Source: Prostheceraeus crozeri (Eukaryota > Platyhelminthes > Polycladida > Euryleptidae). From it: a stretch of DNA of 64,000 bases. The notes beneath the pieces were generated by a model that was given only the letters and a program-made list of their open reading frames with translations, had not been told where the DNA came from and ran no database searches. The first letter of the stretch is position 1. Every line of letters starts with the position of its first letter. This document shows, piece by piece, positions 54,641-64,000 of the stretch. The position numbers and the translations under genes are program-made. Location of the stretch: NCBI GenBank assembly GCA_907163375.1, contig CAJQUW010010458.1:248001-312000 (forward strand), in the 5' to 3' direction.

Positions 54641-57600
54641 AAAGTCCTATCGTTTTAGTATTTTGACATCATGCCTCTCCTCAATTCATTCTTTCATTCA
54701 ACGACTGAATGAATATCCTCATCCAGTTCCTAACCTCAAGTGCGTTCTACCTTGATTACATGACTGCAAGACTGTGATATGTTTGATCTATGATTATTGA
54801 CTTCATTGTCATATCATGCTTAGTCTTATCTTCAATTTACGGTATCTCATCGTTATCGCTTCACCTGTCTGTTCAAGGAGAAGTGCATGCCACGAAGCTA
54901 GATAAACGAAATACTACAAGTTGTTTAAATACTCTACATTTGAATAATACAATTGATAAATTCAAAAATCTCCGTATTTCTTGCATACTTGCGTTTACGA
55001 TGACCTATGCGAATATGTGCAACCTTAATTGATTCACGATTCATGTAAAGGCATTGCAAGCATTTAAATGTATGTTGTTTTAATGCTATGGCATCATTAT
55101 GAAATGAAAGCCCGTCCAAGATGTTAATCAGTTTTTATTTATGTGAAGAAGATGAATGTAGAGAAGTTATGTCTATTTATAATAAAAATTATCAGGGCAT
55201 CATTGATTTTTCTCAAATCAATCAAAATATATATGAAAATACAAATAACAGCTGTCTTTCATGTATATTCTTGAAAGAATTCATTCTAACATATCATAAA
55301 TTGTATTTCTTTGATAGCTATGGAAAACAAATTTTGTGTAACAGACTACTGAGAATACTGTGCGTATTCTTATTACCGTATGGATAACTGTTTTCATTCA
55401 ATGTAGAAGGAAATTAGCCCTACAGAGACTGGTAGGTAGCATATAATTTATGTCAAGCTAAATTGCTTAGTCTCAATCTAAATAGAAATGAAGTTGTTTC
55501 GCATCATCCTATGCTCACCTATCATTGGAATATTGCTACATTGCTCATGCGCTGTTCACCACCTCTCAGTTGTTTCGTTCAGAAATCGGAGACTGTTGTA
55601 TTCACTCAGCTGACAATAAAGATTCTCATCAGCAGGTCAGGCTTTGACAAATTTCTATTCCTGTTCCAATCTCCTTAGTATGAAAACTTCATTGAGTGGC
55701 TGAAATTCGATCTTCGCTGACTTTATTGTCTAGACAGCGAATGATTGCCCGAGCGACGTCAATTCATGCACTCACCATGATAACTATGATATAACATTCA
55801 TTTACCGTCATTCCACGCACGTGAGGCAGCGGACTCTACTGCTGTGATTGCTGTGTCGAGTGCGGCGGCTTGAATGATAGATATCTCAGTGAATCGTGTC
55901 TTTGTCTTTCTGTTTTCAACTAAAGTGAGGATTATCAATTCCATCTGTATTCAAGAAGATTCGAAGAAACTCCAACATCTACTTCGACATGCTGCATCGA
56001 ATTTCATTTTAAATGTTTGCTTGTATCGCTTGGTTCTTTTTGAAATATAACAATGTATTGCGTTTTCAATCCGATTTTATGTATAATGAAGTTCTCCAAT
56101 TATTAAATCAGTTGATAAAAACCGCATCTGCCCAACTGTATGCAACAGCTCAAACAGAGTTAATACACGTGTGATGAGCTCTTTAATATTTCTTAATGCG
56201 AATTTTACCATTTAATCAACGATAGACATACCAAGAAAACAACGCAAGATTCCTTTCTTCTACGTTTAAAATTGTGCCGATCATTTATCATAGATGTCAG
56301 CAGCTCAACTCACAACTGCGGACTGATGTAATTATACCCAAAAAAGCTCACAGTAGGAGCCGTGCCGCCAATTTCTCCCACCAACATAGTTTTTTTCAAG
56401 GCAACGAACAATCTCATGGCCGCGCCTAAGGCGAATTGCTAATGCCACGTTGAAATTGATATGAACGGATCGACAGTTTTTTTTTATTTTGCCCTTAAAT
56501 TGACTGTCAGAAAATGTTAGATCCCCATCTTCCTTCCTAAGCTTGAATAACTGTGCACAATTTGGCTCGATTTTGACCCTCAAAAATCTTTCTTCGCCTT
56601 TGTAGGAAATGGTATTGAGATGAAATGTTAGACCTTCTCATGAGGTCTAGGCATTCACTAAAGCTTTGTATTCCAAGTTTAAGAATTAAAAATTTCTCAA
56701 AACTCTTGTCTGTAGGCCCGTCGAAAGGAAAAATCACTGCTTTTTTTCAATAGATTATCTCTCAAAGTTGGAGTTGAATTTGAGAAAACCGTACGATGAA
56801 GAGATGTTAAATTTGCTGAATTTTCAATTGACGCGTGTCCCATGATGATGACGTAAAAACTGTCGCCTACAAACGCTCCGAAAGATATATTAGACAGATT
56901 TTCAAGGCGAGATTGAGGCTAAACTGTTGACATTCATGCCTTGACAAACCTTTACTCTCGATTCCTCCCTAGAATCTATCCGTGGTCAAAATTTCAATCA
57001 CCCTTGGTCAAAACTGCGACCTGTAGACTGATCGAAACTTTTTTTCTTGACCCTGTCGATAACAAGAATCATTGTATGAAGTATACCCATAGACTTCTTA
57101 ATGTCATGGTATGGCCAACAAATAGGACGGTAAGATATCTAGCATCTTCCAGATGGAGCTACATGCATAGAAATATATTACCTTCACTCAATTATAAGTC
57201 CTTTTCAGTACTCTGAGCGATATCGTTGTCGGGAGAGTATTGCCATCGCTCCTCGTACTGAAAACTTGACCTTTTAATCTTCGTGAAAATAATGATGAAT
57301 TTATCTTACATAGCCTATTAACACAATTTTGTGCACAATAAATTCTATCACATCACAAGAAGTTGATGTAACATATCTGAGCTCTGAGAATCCGTCTCCA
57401 CTGCAGCTTTCTTTCTTAGTTCATAATAAATTACCCGAATGTGGCATGATTGCTACACGTCGCAATTTTAGCAGTAAAACAATATTCCAGCTGAAATGAA
57501 GTAAATTGTTATCTGTCGAGATTAAATTCAATGATATCGGTTTTTGGCAACAATCTGCAGCAAGAATGTTTCAAAACCTTCGGTAATTTGTATTGACAAC

Positions 57601-59490
57601 TATGTAAGAATACTACGTCCATAAAACATAGAACAATGAGACTGTCCTGTGACCACCAAATCTTATCTGAGAGAAATCGAAATAATGAGCGATGGTATCC
57701 GAGAAGCAATGTATTTTTGTTGCCACATCGTTAGGGTAGAGCTGGCTTTGGGTAAGCTTCGACTGGATCTCGAACCTTAACAGTAGGACCACAAGTGCTC
57801 TCATAGGCCTAGTATTGAAAGTATTAAGAATAGTTAGGAATTCAGAACACTTAAAGGGATACCACAGTTTGAGGCCGTTATAAAAATTCTTTAGAACATG
57901 CTTCCAAATGGGAATTGCATTTGAATGAGTTTTCGGAAAACACCGGCTGTTGATGAAAATTCTTGTTATTTCAAAGACCACAATCTTCCCTGCCAAAAGC
58001 ACAACTGGAGTTTTCCGAAAAATGTATTCAAAGAAGCGTGATGAAATGCCTGCTTATCAAATTCGGATGACTCATTCTTGTTGAGTCATTCCGACGGTGA
58101 TAAATCTGTCGACCATTGGCCATAGTCGACATTGTCCTAACCAGTATTGTTTGACCATAGGAACATTGTCCCCACTCTTTTTTAAGCGTTGATTTTTGTC
58201 CCACACACCTTGAAGCCGTCTGTAGTACATTTCTAATATTTTCCTTTATTATTACAGAACGTGCTGGATTATCATCTCAGGCAGAATATTTCATGATTCC
58301 ATCTGACTTCTCCTTGTCCATCTTGATGCATCAAGCAGTTCAGCCTGCAGGCATGCATGCACTTTTTAGATCTTGAAGCGCTAAATACACTGGCCACAGT
58401 TGTTGAGAACAGCAAGGTTTCAATCAAGAAAGGAAGATTGCTATTACAATCAATGTCGAATAAGGCATGGCTCTGAGATAATACAATATCCTTGGGCACG
58501 GTTAAGGGATGTAATGATCAGACGATAATGGGGAAAGCAAATAATGCTTCGAGCTCCATCTCCTTCAAGAGGCTGCTTACGCTTTTAACATCAACTAATG
58601 AAAGTGACATCAGCTGTCGTAATCGTTTCAGTCAAATGAAATGTTTCATTATCTGCGACCTGTGATCATTATTTGATATGACCGCTGTCTTCGCAAATCG
58701 AACAATTGTATAATCCTTCATACGTACGAAGTAGAAATAACGAACTTGGAGGCCATAACAAAGGAATCCATTGCTAAATCAGACTATCGTCGTTCGGTAT
58801 TCGGAATGTTTTATTTGCTTGTTGATTGGCACGGTACGCTCTCTGTACGAGTATCTTGCAACAGAAAAATAGATTATGATGTCAATGCTGTTGTGTTCTT
58901 CAATCCGCAGTCGCAATATGTAACAGATTTTTACATGTATACTTGCATAACATAATAAGTTGCACATGTTAATTTTAGCTTGTCCCCCACCCTTTGGAGT
59001 ACGATGCGTCGCCCTTGCTGTCGACCTCGATTAATGGAAACAGTTATTTAGATGCAATTCGAAGAACATACAGAAACGCTAACATACAAAACATGATCAA
59101 TAGCAATCATACCAAAAAACTGTAAATTGCATATCGATACCTCAAACAAGCAGCGATCGATACAAAAAAACAGTCAAGAAACTCGACCATCAAAATTCTG
59201 AAAATCATTTCAAACTATGTTTGCATTATTTAGAAGGCAAAAATTCCGAAGCACGTTCGGTGATATGGTATGAATAATCTTATCAAACTTCATTTGAGAG
59301 CTGACTATGAGGTAGATGATATTGATAAAGAAGAAAATGTCTTCCTGGCCAAGGTCGATTGAATTCTCAGAGCTGTCAGTGGTGCCGCATTTCATCTGCT
59401 AGTCAGTGAAGAATAAGCGACAACAAGACCACTTTTCACTATGGCATTACTTGATGATAAACATGAAGAACTTTGCTCAATACTGCAGCA
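54641..59490. other. No gene seen
   Basis: About 4.8 kb of AT-rich sequence. Frames reach up to 129 codons but lack recognisable domains or splice-flanked structure. Nothing here supports a gene. Confidence 0.4.
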
Positions 59491-59562
59491 GGATGGTTCA
59501 GTTGGTAATGCACTACATGTAAATTAATTCGTTCACAAGGTCCTGAGTTCGAGACTGACTTG
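59491..59562 (+). repeat. tRNA-like sequence, probably a SINE head or tRNA relic
   Basis: GGTTCAGTTGGTAATGCA is a good D-arm/A-box, and GAGTTCGAGAC (59546-59556) is a B-box. The anticodon arm and a paired acceptor stem are not evident, so it is not a working tRNA. Confidence 0.5.
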
Positions 59563-61982
59563 TGAATTATCTGATAATTACCTGACAAATTTTTGAGAGT
59601 GAGAATGTTGTCTTAGTCCCGAAATGTAATCGTGGTGTAGTATATTGAAGGAATGCAATGCACAAAGATAAGACGAATCTTGCCAATCAATTCCATGTGG
59701 TTAATGAGTAATACTTTTATCATTTACCCTTCTTAGCTCCCACAGCTAAGTACAGAACTATTTCAGGCAATGATGATAATAATATTAATTAAAAACACAC
59801 TTTGGTATGGACTAGAAGCGAAACGTTGTATGCTATTTACGAAACTGTTGTATCTTTCTGATGTAACAAAAGACGAAAAAAGCTGCAAGTCTACAATATG
59901 ACAATGGGTGAAATAAGGCCTAAAATAAGAAATAAATCACGACGCATATTAATGTTCGTTGGTCCAACTTCTAATACACTCCCATCTCCCTCTATTCAAT
60001 TGAAGGAAATTTGTTTATAGCTTATGTCATAAAAAGTCATCGTGTTGAAGATCATGGTCGAAATTGCAAGAAACATTGCATTGGTGCATCACACCGAAGT
60101 CCTAACTTAATGGCTCAACTTCACGGTGACTTAAGGCATAGACGCTATACTAGCATAAGTACATGTATCAAACAACGTTTAAGTAAAACGTCGGGGCGGA
60201 GCTATTCGAAGCGAAAAGATTTTGCAGTGACGTTCATTCAAGGGCAGTGTGATATTGAAGAAACACGGTAATCATTCTCTCCTACGTTTTCCGAATGCTT
60301 GCTGCATCGGTAGCCACAGCGAACGTTCGTCATTGCACACAAATTATAAATTTAAGTTCTCCGATGGGTCAGAACAGGAGAGAATTTCTTTCCTTGTTTC
60401 CATTTGAACAAAATTTGATGAGAAAAATCATTCCGACTCACTAAATTGTTGACATGTCTACAATACTGAAACTATTACGTAACGCACACAAGTTCACAAG
60501 CTGACAATAACGATGACTGATGTAATGGATAGAATTACAAAACGACTTTTCTAATGATTTCTAGGTCTCTCTGTTTTCTCAAAATCATTTGAATAATTGG
60601 TTTTGATAATTTGTTGCTGTATCCATTATTTTAATTATTCAATCGCTACTTAGCATATGAACTTGTGACCATTATGAACTCAATTGTGAAAGAGCATACA
60701 TAAAACAGAGCAGTTGACCGGTTGAAATAATGAATATATATTTCCTTTTAAAACTTAATTCACACAATTAGGTGTCCGACTCAATTTCAATGACACACTG
60801 ACTTAATTCAAAATAATCACACTTTGAAGTTGCAGGAGATTATTATTAAGTTCAATCATCCATTAATAAGATGCGCTGCCCCGAGTCTCCTATCCCTTAA
60901 CTGCTTGGATTCACAAATCAATGAAGCGTGTATTATGTTAGAGCACGTGAGAGGCTCTCCTGCATCATAGATCACTTTGACCAAGTGTACGCGACCATTA
61001 GTGATCTTAATAAATCAGAATCGCTAATAATGCAAAATCGATTCATTACTTCCGCCATGCCGGATCTATGCAAGCGAGAATTCGTGCTGGTTGGGTCAAG
61101 AGGATAACGTGGGTTTCTTCACTTTCCTAATTTTAGATGTCTGCATTTACCTAGCATGAATCCTTGTTGGACAATCAGGCGCGAATTTCTCATTTATTTT
61201 ACATTCACTATGTGATAATTGATGTGCAGTGATAGGAGAAGATATATAAAGCAGCGAAAGTTGTGAATGATTGTCGTCAACCCAGTTTCATTCCACTATT
61301 CCTGTTTCCGGGTACGGCCGGACTCATCTACCCTCCACAGAGATAATTAGAACACATTTTCTCACACTTTTATCTCTTCGAATAGCTCTCCTTCATCAAA
61401 CGAATCCTCTTCAATCTGCACCAAAAATCCCGGTGTTTTCAGAATTCGACTTCAAATTACAGCAGTCCACGTCTCCTCGCTACCTGGCGAGTTTCGATTG
61501 AAACTCATCACATCTACAAACTGTGACAACTTTTCGCATCAAGCTTCTGACAATCGCCACATGGATTGACTTCCCGCAATTAGCGGTGGTCATTCATAAA
61601 TTTCCGTCAAATATATAACATATTACTGTAATATATAACTTATATTTATAAATTTTCAAATCCTTTCTACATGTAAGACCTATTTCATAAATTCAAGCGC
61701 TACTTCTGAGCATGGCCATGAAACTTCAATTGCCATTAATTCGACAGAGCAATTAATTCATTCTAATTACAGCAGGGGCAATCCAATTCAATGAATAGTC
61801 TGAAGCTTACAAAAAACTAAACAGTGAATTGTTTAAAATGGATTTTTTACTCAATTCTACCCTATCCACTGTATGAAGTGATCAAAGTAAACTTGGTGTA
61901 GGGGACAACCCTCCTGCACTCGCAATTCTCACCAAGTTGCGGTTGTAATCTCTCGTGAGAGCGGTGGAGCATCACGAGTTAA
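59563..61982. other. No gene seen
   Basis: Non-coding sequence with chance frames only. I find no domain, repeat or RNA gene that I can support. Confidence 0.4.
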
Positions 61983-62052
61983 ACAGATTCGAACCCTGGA
62001 CTGTCTGCACTTCTGCACCGAAAAGCGACTCTCAACAAACTGAGTTATCCCA
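61983..62052 (-). repeat. tRNA-like sequence on the minus strand
   Basis: GGATAACTCAGTTTGTTGAG (A-box region) is followed by GGGTTCGAATCTG (B box, complement of 61984-61996). The ends do not pair as an acceptor stem. It is a tRNA-derived SINE head or tRNA pseudogene. Confidence 0.55.
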
Positions 62053-63429
62053 ACATTTAACATGAGCTGAGTGTACCTATTTGTCCTTGTAATTGGACTT
62101 AAATGTCAGTGCACGCACGTTATTGCAGATAAGTTCCATAACGTCATCAGTGTTTTTAAAGGCATCGAATGCTGTATCTCAAATGCCAATGCTCAATCAT
62201 AAAAGCAATCAGTTTGTGATAATTTGGAAGGAGTACATTTCTTTTGCAAACATAGATACATAGCACGTTTGCATTATGTTGCATCCCGCTATGTTGCAAT
62301 GAGTCGATGTCATCAAGTAACTTATTGCAATACAATGAATTCTTTCAACCCCTCCATTCGAAACTGTACAGTGCCTACAGATTTTGTATTTTCAAATGCT
62401 TGTAAAGAATGTTCATATACACAATCTTCGCATAACTTCGTTAACGGATGGGTGAGAACGAACCTCGGCTGCTTAGTGATGAGCCTATATAATCGACCTC
62501 TACAACTTCCCTGTACGGCAAGTGCAAAAGTCAGCTGAATGAAGTCGACATTCCAAAATTACATCAAAGTGCAGGGAAACTTGATTTCTATCATGCTTCC
62601 AATTCCTTTCTACGATTTATGATTGGATAAAATTCCAGCGATTAACGGTAACTTCACAACTGTCAGATAATCTGAAAGGTATCTTTGACGAGTTGAATGC
62701 TAGTCAATAATAAGCATCCGCTTTTTGCGAGACATTTAAAAATGTTGTCTAGTCCCGACCACGATATTTGTACATCCTTTGAGGCTTGTAATGCCGATTA
62801 TTGCTCCAGTAGCGCTCAAAGCTCATGTTCTTTCCTAGCAAATTTCCTAAAAGTTTGGTAAGGGATTGACTGTTAGAGCAAACGTTATCAGACGCAACTT
62901 AGACTCACTCTAATTGCTTTTCATGAGTGCAGCGTGCTTCCAAAATTCCGTCATTCATGCACAAAGCTATTGACAAACACCAAACAGCGACCCTGGTGGA
63001 GAGCGTTGCCAGGTGAATCGATAGCTTTGTTGCCATCAAATTTGATTACTTCAACTTGCAAGTTTGAAGGAGGAATTTAAATGTCAAGGAGATAAGTATC
63101 CAAAAATAATTATTTTCTGTCGATTTCTGATATGAAAAATGAAATTAGGGAAAAGGCAATGACTGTAAAATTGATTAGAATTAATAGAAAATTTTCCGAA
63201 CCTGTCTAGGACAACTTCTCCATTAACGTCGATCTTAATGTTAAAAGTGGCCAATGTCCACTTATTTATCGCATCTTAGCATAATTATGACTCCTTAATA
63301 GAAAACCTACTTTCTATTTGATTGATTCTGCGGTAGATTTTTCGAATTATATTTTTCTGAAGCAATGAAATCTTTGTGTTTTGACGTTCTTCAGGTCAGA
63401 TATCATTCCACTGGTACTTTAATTAGAGA
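62053..63429. other. No gene seen
   Basis: A 104-codon frame at 62224-62538 has several Cys but no recognisable pattern. Nothing else stands out. Confidence 0.4.
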
Positions 63430-63595
63430 TGTTTTTAAGCAATGGATAGAGGATGGCCATGCGATTCTCTGGGATATAAAGGGAAATTATTTGATGAATC
63501 CCGAAGGCTTCAGCCCTAGGGATGTATCAAATAATTTCACGAGCTATGTCAGCAGAATCGTATAGCCATCCTCTATCAGTTATAAAGTATGCAAG
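63430..63595. repeat. Inverted repeat, likely foldback element
   Basis: GATAGAGGATGGCCATGCGATTCT near 63447 has an inverted match near 63557-63580 (AGAATCGTATAGCCATCCTCTATC). The 66-codon frame at 63365 is built from these arms and is not convincing as an exon. The remaining bases to 64000 show nothing. Confidence 0.5.
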
Positions 63596-64000
63596 ATTAT
63601 TAGGACCATAGATATTTGCGATGGAATCCTTCTATACCTAAATTTTCCTTGGGAACAAATTTTATCAGATATAGAATGGATTCTGAAATACGATTCTACA
63701 ACTATGTAATCTGGCGTACTTTATTAAAAAAAATGTCCATCTGATGAGTGCTTTGATGACTATAATTTGAGGGTAAGTTGGTGCCCGAATTAAAGCCTGT
63801 TCGAATGGAAAGCTGACTAACATAAAAGAAAATTCATGTCTATCTAGGGTGAATAGAAACTTCATGGCATTTATGATTTTGCTCTCATTAAAGTCCCAGG
63901 AGGATACAGAATTATTAGCATATGTGGGTTATTTTCATTTATTTATTGTGGAACTAGATAAGGTTGCTTCACAACTAACAAAAATCTCAATAAAAAACTT

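Noticed and set aside
57613-58002. 129-aa minus-strand frame as a gene
   Set aside because: No domain, no splice or promoter support, and frames of this length are expected by chance in several kilobases.
59491-59562. Functional tRNA gene
   Set aside because: A and B boxes are good, but no anticodon arm or paired acceptor stem can be formed.
63365-63565. Possible host exon after a CTTCAG acceptor
   Set aside because: The frame is built from the arms of an inverted repeat and matches no domain I know.
1-64000. CRISPR arrays or bacterial operons
   Set aside because: Introns, poly(A) signals, SINEs and animal genes show a eukaryotic chromosome; no regular spacer-repeat array is present.

Overview
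The window comes from an AT-rich animal genome, very probably an invertebrate. It holds a spliced LSM6 gene, the last exon of a rabaptin-like gene that ends in a FYVE-type zinc finger, tRNA-derived SINEs, and Tc1/mariner, piggyBac, Penelope-like and LINE remnants. I cannot name the species.

Positions 1 to about 28.79 kb are one Polinton/Maverick element, a virus-like self-synthesising DNA transposon. It is bounded by complex terminal inverted repeats, and the left repeat runs off the start of the window. It carries the full core gene set: protein-primed family B DNA polymerase (+), two related minor-capsid-like proteins (-), adenain-type protease, double jelly-roll major capsid protein, basic core-like protein, chromodomain integrase and packaging ATPase (all -). 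There are also two conserved small Polinton-type genes. Its accessory genes include a DEDDh-type exonuclease-like protein, two C3HC4 RING proteins with identical cysteine spacing, a standalone relative of the polymerase N-terminal region, a coiled-coil protein, and a transcription-like module of a clear TATA-binding-protein (TBP) homologue preceded by two small paralogues that may be PC4-like.

The terminal genes look host-like in their expression signals. Three promoters (near 0.5, 4.1 and 27.6 kb) place a TCA[T/C]TC initiator 31 bp from the first T of a TATA box. Two of them, at opposite ends and on opposite strands, also share CCAAT-12-CCAAT-18-TATA spacing and an exon consisting only of ATG followed by a 67/68-bp intron. 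Splicing changes the protein starts: the polymerase becomes 1281 aa and the rightmost gene 235 aa. Around the leftmost gene (0.65-1.56 and 2.87-3.18 kb) lie many hairpins with recurring TTCG or CTAT loops, which suggests structured RNA.

Two features of the middle of the element need care. From 16.98 to 23.85 kb there is an almost pure polypyrimidine tract. It is flanked by two copies of the same ~0.2-kb piece of a minus-strand gene, and the left copy differs mainly by single-base insertions. Genes from about 10.4 to 17 kb are repeatedly broken by one-base shifts of the kind an extra base would cause, while genes on both sides are intact. This looks more like an unpolished long-read patch than ordinary decay, but decay is not excluded.

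From 28.8 to 64 kb is host DNA: a GACCCA-rich repeat pair bracketing a Tc1/mariner element with a nested MITE, LSM6 (-, 34.4-38.2 kb) with SINE and LINE fragments in its first intron, a complete piggyBac element with TTAA duplications (41.6-44.4 kb) itself interrupted by a MITE, the rabaptin-like exon (-, 46.8-47.3 kb), a Penelope-like GIY-YIG fragment (52.2-52.9 kb), and long stretches with no recognisable gene.
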